Assembly: GCA_032622095.1 (NCBI GenBank)
Contig: CP136064.1
Location: forward strand, 251,908,484 to 251,972,483
Length of the DNA: 64,000 nucleotides
From: Siphonodentalium dalli
Taxonomy: Eukaryota; Mollusca; Scaphopoda; Gadilida; Siphonodentaliidae
Reading direction: 5' to 3'
Shown: positions 47,990-59,170 of the stretch, one piece after another
How the letters are laid out: each line of letters opens with the position of its first letter
Numbering within the stretch: the stretch's first letter is position 1
Translations under genes and position numbers: made by a program
The notes under the pieces: model-generated
Told to the model about the DNA's origin: nothing
Database searches by the model: none
Seen by the model: the letters and a program-made list of their open reading frames with translations, nothing else

Positions 47990-48399
47990 TTAACGGTGGA
48001 TTATCTCTTTGTAAACATGTATTATATAGTTACCGGGGTATAAAATATTAGATTTGAATCGAAGACTCTTGTCCGGAAATGCTTCTATCGATTAATATTA
48101 ATTTTATTTCGAATATTTTCTGGTCTAAAAAGGTGTGTTTGTTCACCTAACGAACAATAGTGGTTACCGTTAACAGAGACCAGAAATTATATTGTGCAAT
48201 ATTTTCACAAATAAACGTTAATTATACTCATTATCGCTTATATATGTGGAACAAAATGAAAGTGTCAATGACACTGTAGCTCAACTTGGAAAGGGAATAA
48301 TTTAATGTGTTACTGTCGATGGAGTTATTAGGAATGTGGAAAGTTGAATGTCTAATACTAGTTTATCAACATGAAGAGATATATATATACATGTATATA

Positions 48400-51300
48400 A
48401 AAGTAAAATCTAAGATGGTTGCTGGTTGCTATGTTTTCCAACAATTCAAAAACATTTGATATCTTTAGTCATGCAAAAAGTAGAATCCAAAATGGCCGCT
48501 GGCAGCCATGTTTTAATGCCGAATAACCCCAAAATAACTCGTTCCCATCTACACGTCAATTTCAACAGCCATGACAAATGTTATGATGATCAGACTAAAG
48601 GTACGACCTGTAGCCCATGCTAAAGGATTTAGTCATACAAAGAGTAAAATCTAAGATGGCTGCCGGTGGCCATGTTTTTTTTACAGAATGACCCGTGCTA
48701 ATGGATTGAATTATGAAATCCAAGATGGCCGCTGGCAACCATGTTTTTTTTCCGAATGACCCCAAAATGACTCGTTCCCATCTACATTCAAATTTCAACA
48801 GCCATGACAAATTTTATGATGATCAGACTAAAGGTACGACCTGTAGCCCGTGCTAAAGGATTTAGTCATACAAAGAGTAAAATCCAAGATGGCTGCTGGC
48901 AGTCATGTTTTTTGGCCGAATGGCCCCAAAATGACTCGTTTCCATCTACATGTCATTATTAACATTCTTGACAAATTTTATGATGATCAGACTAAAAGTA
49001 GGACCTGTAGCCCGTGCTAAAGGATTTAGTCATACAAAGTAAATTCCAAGATGGCTGCTGGCGACCATGTTTTTTGGCCGAATGACCCCAAAATTACTCG
49101 TTCCCATCTACATGTCAATATTATCATCCATGACAAATTTCATGATGATCAGACGAACAGTACGACCTGTGGCCCATGCTAATGGATTAAATGTTGAAAT
49201 CCAAGATGGCCACTGGCGGCCATGTTTTTTGTCCAAATGACCCCAAAATGACTCGTTCCCATCTACATTCCTATTTCAACAGCCATGACAAATGTTATGA
49301 TGATCAGACTAAAGGTACGACCTGTAGCCCGTGCTAAAGGCTAAAGGATTTAGTCATACAAAGAGTAAAATCCAAGATGGCTGCTGGCGGCCATGTTTTT
49401 GGCCGAATGACCCCAAAATGACTCGTTCCCATCTACATGTCATTATTAACATTCTTGACAAATGTCATGATGATCAGACGAACAGTACGACCTGTGGCCC
49501 ATGCTAATGGATTAAATTTTGAAATCCAAGATGGCCACTGGCGGCCATGTTTTTCGTCCAAATGACCCCAAAATGACTCGTTCCCATCTACATTCCAATT
49601 TCAACAGCCATGACAAATTTTATGATGATCAGACTAAAGGTACGACCTGTAGCCCGTGCTAAAGGATTTAGTCATACAAAGAGTAAAATCCAAGATGGCT
49701 GCTGGCAGTCATGTTTTTTGGCCGAATGGCCCCAAAACGACTCGTTCCCATCTACATGTCATTATTAACATTCTTGACAAATTTTATGATGATCAGACTA
49801 AAAGTAGGACCTGTAGCCCGTGCTAAAGGATTTAGTCATACAAAGAGTAAATTCCAAGATGGCTGCTGGCGACCATGTTTTTTGGCCGAATGACCCCAAA
49901 ATTACTCGTTCCCATCTACATGTCAATATTATCATCCATGACAAATTTCATGATGATCAGACGAACAGTACGACCTGTGGCCCATGCTAATGGATTAAAT
50001 TTTGAAATCCAAGATGGCCACTGGCGGCCATGTTTTTTGCCCAAATGACCCCAAAATGACTCGTTCCCATCTACATTCCAATTTCAACAGCCATGACAAA
50101 TTTTATGATGATCAGACAAAAGGTACGACCTGTAGCCCGTGCTAAAGGATTTAGTCATACAAAGAGTAAAATCCAAGATGGCTGCTGGCGGCCATGTTTT
50201 TTGGCCGAATGACCCCAAAATGACTCGTTCCCATCTACATGTCATTATTAACATTCATGACAAATTTTATGATTATCAGACTAAAATTAGGACCTGTAGC
50301 CCGTGCTAAAGGATTTAGTCATACAAAGAGTAAAATCCAAGATAACTGCTGGCGGCCATGTTTTTTGGCCGAATGACCCCAAAATGACTCGTTCCCATCT
50401 ACATGTCAAAATTATCATCCATGACAAATTTCATGATGATCAGACAAACAGTACGACCTGTGGCCCGTGCTAATGGATTAAATTTTTAACTCCAAGATGG
50501 CCACTGGTGGCCATGTTTTTTGTCCGAATGACCCCAAAATGGTTCGTTCCCATCTACATTCCAATTGCAACAGCTATGACAAATTTTATGATGATCAGAC
50601 TAAAGGTACGACCTGTAGCACGTGCTAAAGGATTTAGTCATACAAAGAGTAAAATCCAAGATGGCTGCTGGCAGTCATGTTTTTTTGGCCGAATGACCCC
50701 AAAATTACTCGTTCCCATCTACATGTCAATATTATCATCCATGACAAATTTCATGATGATCAGACGAACAGTACGACCTGTGGCCCATGCTAATGGATTA
50801 AATTTTGAAATCCAAGATGGCCACTGGCGGCCATGTTTTTTGTCCAAATGACCCCAAAATGACTCGTTCCCATCTACATTCCTATTTCAACAGCCATGAC
50901 AAATTTTTATGATGATCAGACTAAAAGTAGGACCTGTAGCCCGTGCTAAAGGATTTAGTCATACAAAGAGTAAATTCCAAGATGGCTGCTGGCGACCATG
51001 TTTTTTGGCCGAATGACCCCAAAATTACTCGTTCCCATCTACATGTCAATATTATCATCCATGACAAATTTCATGATGATCAGACGAACAGTACGACCTG
51101 TGGCCCATGCTAATGGATTAAATTTTGAAATCCAAGATGGCCACTGGCGGCCATGTTTTTTGCCCAAATGACCCCAAAATGACTCGTTCCCATCTACATT
51201 CCAATTTCAACAGCCATGACAAATTTTATGATGATCAGACAAAAGGTACGACCTGTAGCCCGTGCTAAAGGATTTAGTCATACAAAGAGTAAAATCCAAG

Positions 51301-52880
51301 ATGGCTGCTGGCGGCCATGTTTTTTGGCCGAATGACCCCAAAATGACTCGTTCCCATCTACATGTCATTATTAACATTCATGACAAATTTTATGATTATC
51401 AGACTAAAATTAGGACCTGTAGCCCGTGCTAAAGGATTTAGTCATACAAAGAGTAAAATCCAAGATAACTGCTGGCGGCCATGTTTTTTGGCCGAATGAC
51501 CCCAAAATGACTCGTTCCCATCTACATGTCAAAATTATCATCCATGACAAATTTCATGATGATCAGACAAACAGTACGACCTGTGGCCCGTGCTAATGGA
51601 TTAAATTTTTAACTCCAAGATGGCCACTGGTGGCCATGTTTTTTGTCCGAATGACCCCAAAATGGTTCGTTCCCATCTACATTCCAATTGCAACAGCTAT
51701 GACAAATTTTATGATGATCAGACTAAAGGTACGACCTGTAGCACGTGCTAAAGGATTTAGTCATACAAAGAGTAAAATCCAAGATGGCTGCTGGCAGTCA
51801 TGTTTTTTTGGCCGAATGACCCCAAAATGACTCGTTCCCATCTACATGTCATTATTAACATTCTTGACAAATTTTATGATGATCAGACTAAAAGTAGGAC
51901 CTGTAGCCCGTGCTAAAGGATTTAGTCATACAAAGAGTAAAATCCGAGATGGCTGCTGGCGGCCATGTTTTTTGGCCGAATGACCCCAACATTATTCGTT
52001 CCCATCTACATGTCATTGTTAATATCCATGACAAATTTTATGATGATCAGACTAAAAGTAGGACCTGTAGCCCGTGCTAAAGGATTTAGTCATACAAAGA
52101 GTAAAATCCAAGATGGCTGCTGGCGGCTCTGTTTTTTGGCCGAATGACCCCAAAATTACTCGTTCCCATCTACATGTCAATATTATCATCCATGACAAAT
52201 TTCATGATGATCAGACGAACAGTACGACCTGTGGCCCATGCTAATGGATTAAATTTTGAAATCCAAGTTGGTCGCTGGCGGCCATGTTTTTTGTCCGAAT
52301 GACCCCAAAATGACTCGTTCCCATCTACATTCCAATTTCAACAGCCATGACAAATGTCATGATGATCAGACTAAAGGTACGACCTGTAGCCCGTGCTAAA
52401 GGATTTAGTCATACAAAGAGTAAAATCCAAAATGGCTGCCGGTGGCCATGTTTTTTTGCCGAATTACCCCAAAATAACTCGTTCCCATCTACATGTCATT
52501 GTTAACATCCGTGAAAAAATTTATCATAATCCGATCAAAGGTACGACCTGTAGGCCGTGCCAAAAATTTAGTCATGCAAAGAGTAAAATCTAAGATGGCT
52601 GCCGGTGGCCATGTTTTTTGGCCGAACAACACCAAAATTACTCGTTCCCATCTACATGTCAATATTAACATCCATGACAAATTTCATGATGATCAGACGA
52701 ACAGTACGACCTGTAGCCCGTGCTAATGGATTGAATATTGAAATCCAAGATGGCCACTGGCGGCCATGTTTTTTTCCCGAATGAACCCAAAATGACTCGT
52801 TCCCATCTACATGTCAATGTCAACAGCCATGACAAATTTCATAATGATCCGACCAAAGGTACGACCTGTAGCCCGTGCTA
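48400..52880. repeat. Approximately 160-bp satellite, dimeric units
   Basis: Units contain AAATCCAAGATGGC-CTGG, GCCATGTTTTTTGGCCGAAT, CAAAATGACTCGTTCCCATC, TTATGATGATCAGAC and TACGACCTGTAGCCCGTGCT. Starts measured at 48891, 49046, 49201, 49372, 49526 and 49690 give spacings of 154-171 bp. Two monomer types (CTGCTGG and CCACTGG) tend to alternate. Open frames here are shadows. Confidence 0.92.
49777..51823. repeat. Recent higher-order duplication in the satellite (offset 1123 bp)
   Basis: About 49777-50700 and 50900-51823 appear nearly identical. Private variants are shared, such as AAGATAACTGCTGGCGG, AAAATGGTTCGTTCCC and CAATTGCAACAGCTATGAC, at 50340/51463, 50537/51660 and 50565/51688. All are 1123 bp apart. 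Confidence 0.85.
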
Positions 52881-53240
52881 AAGGAAATTGTTGACGCATC
52901 ACGCACACACACACGCACACACGCACGACGGATACCAAGCCATGACAATAGCTCAAACTTTACAAAGTAAAGTTGAGCTAACGATACAAACAACCAATCT
53001 GACATTTGACATTCGTTGCGTAGCCATAGGAACAGCCCAGTGCTCTATATCGCAATACGGTCTCATCAGAATGGTCGGTTCTAAAAATAGTAACATAAAC
53101 GGGCCCGATTTAATATTCGAAATAAAATCAATATTAATTGATAGAAGCTTTTCCGGACATAGGTCTTCAGTTCATATCTATTATTTTATACCCACGCAAC
53201 TATTTAAAATTTGTTATTTAAAGAGATAATCCATCTTTAA

Positions 53241-53973
53241 ATGGGTACTGTACCCAAGATGTTGTTGTTGGTTTCTATAATCCCCGAGTCGGAGAATAAG
53301 GTAACAACTTTTCCATTTTTTGAAAGTCTGTTGAGTACGAAGTATTGTTACGGATGGCAAATTTACCGGAATGCAAAAATACAAATTGTCGTTGTCGAGT
53401 ATTTTTTGTACAGTTTTCAACCAAATGAATCAAATAAACATTATATTATATGCTTAGCAGTCCCATATACTCATTTAAGTTAGTGTATGGTCACTAGTCA
53501 ATGAGTGGCTTGGGTTTTCTCCCCGTATAAGCATAATGTTTCAAACGATCGTGTGTGCAATTGTTTTATTAATCCAGTATCCCTCAATTATAATTTGATT
53601 ACGTTTTGTACACGGAAATTCCAATTTTAAGAGACGCCATTTTATGGCTGGAGCCATAAAATCAATTTATCTTAAAATTTAATAATTTAAAAGTTAATAA
53701 TTTAATAAATTATTAACTTTTAAATTATTAAATTTTAAGATAGCCTATTAACCTGAGCGTTTACAGAATACATCTTCGACTCAAATTACTTATATTTCTA
53801 TATAGTATCGATAATAGATCGTTGTTATCACCGGGAATTTATTGAAAATGGCGTACAGTACCCCTTTAAACTAGTTTTAACAGGTTCCCTTCGGGGGCCT
53901 CCATACACAATCAGATGACCACGTGGTCTCTTTGTCCTTCAGATGACGAACACCCATACGAGCGTGAGGTATA
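53241..53973. other. Unassigned DNA with a perfect palindrome
   Basis: No gene recognised. Contains the 73-bp palindrome described separately. Confidence 0.5.
53669..53741. repeat. Perfect AT-rich palindrome, 36-bp arms, 1-bp spacer
   Basis: ATCTTAAAATTTAATAATTT... at 53669-53704 pairs without mismatch to 53706-53741. The arms contain no G or C apart from one internal AAAGTTAA and the terminal ATCTT. It could extrude as a cruciform. Confidence 0.95.
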
Positions 53974-56160
53974 TCATAAGGAATACATCATATATGGAGT
54001 CTGACAATGCATAATATGAAGAACACCGGCGATCGCCCACACGAGTGTGACGTGTATAAGGAATTCAGTCATATATGGAGTTTGACAATGTATAAGAGGA
54101 CGAACACCGACGATCGACCATACGAGAGTGACGAGTATCATAAGGAATTCAGTCATATATGGAGTCAGAATTATGCACAAGAGAATGAACACCGGTGATC
54201 GTCCATACGAGTGTGACATGTATGAAAAGGAAATCAGTCATATATGGAGTCTGAAAATGCATGAGAGCACGAACAACGACCATCGTCCATACGAGAGTGA
54301 CGTGTATGAGAAGGAATTCAGTCATATATGGAGTCTGAAAATGCATAAGAGGACGAACAGCGGCGATCGTCCACACGAGAGTGACGTGTATGAACAGGAA
54401 TTCAATCATGCATGGAGTCTGACCATGCATAAGAGGAACTGAGAAAATAATCTATTTGGAAGTGCATATATTGAGTCTGCCAACGCATAAGGGATACAAG
54501 AGAGTGACGTACATCTCAAGGAATTCAGTCATATATGGAGTCTGACAATGCATAAGAGGGCGAACACCGGCGATCGTCCATACGAGTGTGACGTGTATAA
54601 AAATGAATTCAGTCATATATGGAGTCTGAAAATGCACAAGAGGACGAAAACCGGCGATCGTCCATACAAGAGTGACGTGTATGAGAATGAATCCAGTCAT
54701 ATATGGAACTGAGAAAATAATTCTCAAAATAAGAAATATTATCTTACCTAGAAAATCGTTTTGGAAGTGAATATATTGAGTCTGCCAATGCATAAGTGAC
54801 CGGCGATTGCACACAAGAGAGTGAGGTTTATCATAAGGAATTCAGTCCTATATAGAGTGTGATAATGCATAAGAGGACGAAGATCGGCGATTGTCCATAT
54901 GAGTGTGACGTGTATAAAAATTAATTCAGTCATATATGGAGTCTAACAAAGCATAAGAGGGCGAACACCGGGGATCGTCCATACGAGTGTGACGTGTATG
55001 AGAATGAATCCAGTCATATATGGAGCCTGGCAATGCATGAGAGGAACTGAGAAAATAATTCTCAATATAAGAAATATTATCTTACCTAGAAAATCGTTTT
55101 GGACGTGAATATATTGAGTCTGCCAATGCATAAGGGACCGGCGATTGCACACAAGAGAGTGACGTGTATCATAAGGAATTCAGTCATATATAGAGTGTGA
55201 TAATGCATAAGAGGACGAAGATCGGCGATTGTCCATATGAGTGTGACGTGTATAAAAATGAATTCAGTCATATATGGAGTCTGACAAAGCATAAGAGGAC
55301 GAACACCGGCGATCGTCCATACGAGTGTGACGTGTATGAGAATGCATCCAGTCACATATGGAGTCTGGCAATGCATAAGAGGAACTGAGAAAATAATTCT
55401 CAATATAAAAAATATCATCTTACCTAGAAAATCTATTTGGAAGTGCATATATTGAGTCTGCCAACGCATAAGGGACACAAGAGAGTGACGTACATCACAA
55501 GGAATTCAGTCATATATAAAGTCTGGTAATGCATAAAAGGACGAACATCGGCGATTGTCCATATGAGAGTGACGTACATCTCAAGGAATTCAGTCATATA
55601 TGGAGTCTGACAATGCATAAGAGGGCGAACACCGGCGATCGTCCATACGAGTGTGACATGTATAAGAATGAATTCAGTCATATATGGAGTCTGGCAATGC
55701 ATAAGACGATTGTCAATATGAGAGTGACGTACATCACAAGGAATTCAGTCATATATGGAGTCTGACAAATTGACAATGCATAAGATGACGAACACCGGCG
55801 ATCGTCCACACGAGAGTGACGTGTATGAGAAGTAATTCAGTCATATATGGAGTCTGGCAATGCATACGAGGACGAACACCGGCGATCGTCCATACGAATG
55901 TGACGCGTATGAGAATGAATCCAGTCATATATGTAGTCTGGCAATGCATAAGACGATTGTCTATATGAGAGTGACGTACATTACAAGGAATTCAGTCATA
56001 TATGGAGTCTGACAAATTGACAATGCATAAGATGACGAACACCGACGAGTGTGACGTGTATGAGAATGAATACATTCATATACGGAGTTTGGCAATGCAT
56101 ATGCGGAACTGAGAAAATAATTCTCAAAATAAGAAATACTATCTTACCTAGAGAATCATT
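53974..56160 (+). repeat. 84-bp satellite derived from a C2H2 zinc-finger array
   Basis: About 23 units translate in frame to a 28-residue period: linker TGDRPY, then ECDVYEKEF, then SHIWSLTMHKRTN. This aligns residue for residue with the C2H2 consensus (TGEKPY-C-x2-C-x3-F-x5-L-x2-H-x3-H). In essentially every unit the second Cys is Tyr and the second His is Asn; many units also have Ser for the first Cys. Units are interrupted by a spacer with GAACTGAGAAAATAATTCTCA at 54439, 54709, 55047, 55385 and 56107, giving a partly 338-bp higher-order period. Frameshifts and stops are frequent. It is not a functional zinc-finger gene. Minus-strand frames are shadows. Confidence 0.88.
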
Positions 56161-56190
56161 TTGGAAGTGCATATATTGAGTCTGCCAATG

Positions 56191-56845
56191 TATGGGCTAG
56201 AGGGGTGCGGTTTTCGGTTTTTATATCTAATTTTGGGGTGGGCCACCCTACCGCACCGTTTATTTGGTCAAAATCGGTTCATAAATACCAAAACGGCTAT
56301 GGTTGCCACTTTGGCCACCTACTGTGGCAACCGTATGGTCTAGAGGAGTGCGGTTTTCGGTTTTTATATCTAATTTTGGTGTGGGCCACCCTACCGCATC
56401 GTTTATTTGGTCAAAATCGGTTCATAAATACCAAAACGGCTATGGTTGCCACTTTGTCCACCTAATGTGGCAACCGTATGGGCTAGAGGGTGCGGTTTTC
56501 GGTTTTTATATCTAAGTTTGGGGTGGGCCACCATACCGCACCTTTTATTTGGTCAAAATCCGTTCATAAATACCAAAACGGCTATGTTTGCCACTTTGGC
56601 CACCTACTGTGGCAACCGTATGGGGTAGAGGGATGCGGTTTTCGGTTTTTATATCTAATTTTGGGGTGGGCCACCATACCGCACCGTTTATTTGGTCAAA
56701 ATCGGTTCATAAATACCAAAACGGTAATGGTTGCCACTTTGGCCACCTACTGTGGCAACCGTAAGGGCTAGAGGGGTGCGGTTTTCGGTTTTTATATCTA
56801 ATTTTGGGGTGGGCCACCCTACCGCACCGTTTATTTGGTCAATAT
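56191..56845. repeat. 143-bp tandem repeat, about 4.6 copies
   Basis: TATGGGCTAGAGG-TGCGGTT recurs at 56191, 56334, 56477, 56619 and 56762. Units contain TTTTCGGTTTTTATATCTAA and GTGGGCCACC. It directly abuts the zinc-finger satellite: the last satellite spacer word TCTGCCAATG runs into TATGGGCTAG. Confidence 0.93.
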
Positions 56846-58584
56846 ATAATGTTTCCGAATAAGGAATAAGGAACCGGGAATAAGTAGCCGATGTCACCGT
56901 AGTAAAGAACGGTCATGAAACAACAAAACCATCGTTACTTGGAAATGTAGTTTGGGCTAACATTTACATAAATCCTCCACATCATTTATTCGACACACAC
57001 GTCAGATGAAAAACAGACATGAAGTAAACGGCCAAATTGGCCGAAATAAGTACAAGAAAACTAAGATGCATGCATCAGGTCAGCCATGAACTATTTAGCA
57101 TAGAATAATTCAGTTCGGTTGCAGTTTCACAACGTTACAACTGACATACGATTACACAAGACGAACCTTGAATGTGGAACTATGTAAGAGTGAATATTAA
57201 TGTTCTAAATCCCATGTTTCACCTTTAGTGGTAATGGGGTCGTACTTTATTAACACGCAAGTAGTGTAATTAAGTACGGGTAATTAGAAGTAACAAATCG
57301 TTTAGTTTCGTTCGTATCGGCTAAAAGGGGTGAGCAGATTGCTGGTGATGAATGTTCTCGTTAGCTGCCAATATAATGTGCATATTTGCCCCGTTACGTT
57401 TATACAGTCTGTAACATTGGCGGGCCAGAGTGTGTTGATATGTTAATTGTTTGGTTCATTAATAACAGATCAGCAGGGATTTGTCGTGATAACGTATACG
57501 TGGAAATATGCTACCTAAACGGTTAAATTAACGGTTGATCTATTACACCACCGTGTATACTCGGTTTAAATAGGTATATTATATAGGGACGTGTGCTCAA
57601 TTATGGTGCGGACCGATGATCAAAAAAAGAATCAGAGGTAAATGTCGGCGGGCGGGAGGGCCATTTTTTCAATAATTATTAAAGAAATTGAACAGTTGCA
57701 GCAGCAGCAAAAAAAGGGTGTACAATTGGAAAATGATGAGGGGCGGCGTGACGTGTAACTAGGATTGAAATTAGATATGCAATTTGGAGATTATTGGATA
57801 AGGGATGTTATATTAATTATATTAAAGGGACGAGGGGGCTTAGTTGTCGAAAATATTCATATTTGTTCCAAACACCGTAAACAGAAAAATATTAAAACGC
57901 ATACATTTTGGTTCAAATATACGATCACTATCGTGTAAACATCATGCTTACATAAAGACCTACTAAATTTTACCTAAACAAGAGTCTGATTGTGTTATAG
58001 AAGGCAGCACAATGCTACTGGCTAATCACACACAAATGGTATAAACGCTCTTTAGTATTTCCAAATAAGGAATTGAGCAACAAAGAACGCTCTTTATGTT
58101 TACCATCATAATATAAAGAAACACCAAGAAAGTAACTTTTTATGCTTTGTTTACATAACAATCGTCAAATTTACGACAATAACATACTGTTTATGAGATA
58201 TTTCTCATTTGTATATTAACAAAGTATGTCTATATTTGAATATTATTTTCGTTTGTAGCGGTTTTTGACAGGTGGAAATATGTTCACAGGATACCCACCA
58301 ATGCCTTCCGTACCTTTAAGGTATACTGCAACTTTTTTTTCTTGTCAATAGCAGAATGCATAATGCTATTAAAAAGTGACACAAAACACAGAACATTTTT
58401 TTTAATTATAAGTATTGAGCAGTGAGAAATATTTGAGTCGAGGAAACCAGTAACGAAAGGCGATATTAACATGATTTCTGTCAGCGAATAATTGTTTACG
58501 TTCCAATGAATATTAAAATGTACTGAAAACAAACTGCTAATGGGTGACAGACTTTCATAAACACAAATTATATATTAATGGTGT
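56846..58584. other. No recognised gene
   Basis: Unassigned. Contains two ACGCTCTTTA motifs (58026, 58084) flanking about 60 bp. Confidence 0.5.
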
Positions 58585-58880
58585 AACGACATATTTCGTT
58601 CTTTATTGTGTAAAAAAATAGGGGATGTGGATGTTTGGATCTCTAGTTTAACGACATTTTTCTGTCTTTGTAGTTTAACGACATTTTTCGGTCTTTAATA
58701 GTTTAATGACATTTTGCGGTCTTTATAATATCTCAAGATATAGGGGGTATTTGGATCTCTAGTTTAACGACATGTTTCGGTCTTTATAGTTTAACGACAT
58801 TCTCGGTCTTTAATATTTCAAGATATAGGGGCCCTTAGTGGGTATTTGGATCTCTAGTTTAACGACATTTTTCGGTCTTT
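58585..58880. repeat. Minisatellite TTTAACGACATTTTTCGGTC
   Basis: Seven or more copies of AGTTTAACGACATTTTTCGGTCTTT with 25-30 bp spacing, interspersed with GATATAGGGG and TATTTGGATCTCT words that form a longer, irregular period. Confidence 0.85.
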
Positions 58881-58974
58881 GATAGCAAAATGGAAGAAGT
58901 ACATCTTTGGAAAGATGTGGTGGCCCTAAACAGGAAAGTTCCCTAGTAGAAATGAATGATTCCCACGACCATCC

Positions 58975-59170
58975 TGCAATCATGATTTTAGGTTGCGACT
59001 TGATTCCCATGCGTGCGATATGCTTCCCCATGGTTCCCTTAGGTTGCAGACTTGATTCCCTTGCGTGCGTTAAGCTTCCCCTTGATTCCCTTAGATTGCA
59101 GACATGGTTCCCTTTGATTGCAGACATGATTCCCAGCTTGCAAACATGGTTCCCTTGATTGCAAGAACAG
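58975..59170. repeat. Short degenerate repeat GATTCCCTTAGRTTGCAGAC
   Basis: CATGGTTCCCTT, GATTGCAGACATGATTCCC and GCGTGCG--A-GCTTCCCC repeat about seven times with variable spacing. Overlapping frames on both strands have no family match. Confidence 0.6.

Larger units (their letters stand above)
48257..52980 (-). mobile_element. Helentron/pearl-like element with expanded satellite core
   Basis: Read on the minus strand, it starts TTAGCTCAACTTTACTTTG and ends TGTCATTGACACTTTCATT, with a short perfect palindrome next to the 3' end and a CA-rich microsatellite near the other end (52900-52930). No target duplication is evident; the insertion lies between T residues. These traits resemble Helentron-derived interspersed elements and bivalve pearl elements. 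The core is an approximately 160-bp tandem array of about 28 units. No Rep/helicase is present, so it is non-autonomous. The 61915-62453 copy shares both ends. Confidence 0.75.
47994..53236. mobile_element. TTAA-flanked element, copy 2, split by satellite element
   Basis: TTAA at 47990-47993 and 53237-53240. The left half (47994-48256) and right half (52981-53236) align end to end with the uninterrupted copy at 46510-47017. The break falls after GGAACAAAA and resumes ACGATACAAAC, where copy 1 reads GGAACAAAACAATACAAAC. Confidence 0.85.

Noticed and set aside
48257-52880. CRISPR-like array
   Set aside because: Repeats are head-to-tail monomers without unique spacers, in a eukaryotic transposon.
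54128-54442. Functional C2H2 zinc-finger gene
   Set aside because: Second Cys and second His are replaced in all units, with frequent frameshifts and stops and no flanking gene structure.
53974-55949. Minus-strand frames rich in MHCQTPYMTEFL
   Set aside because: They are the antisense of the zinc-finger satellite. The plus strand gives the recognisable finger pattern.
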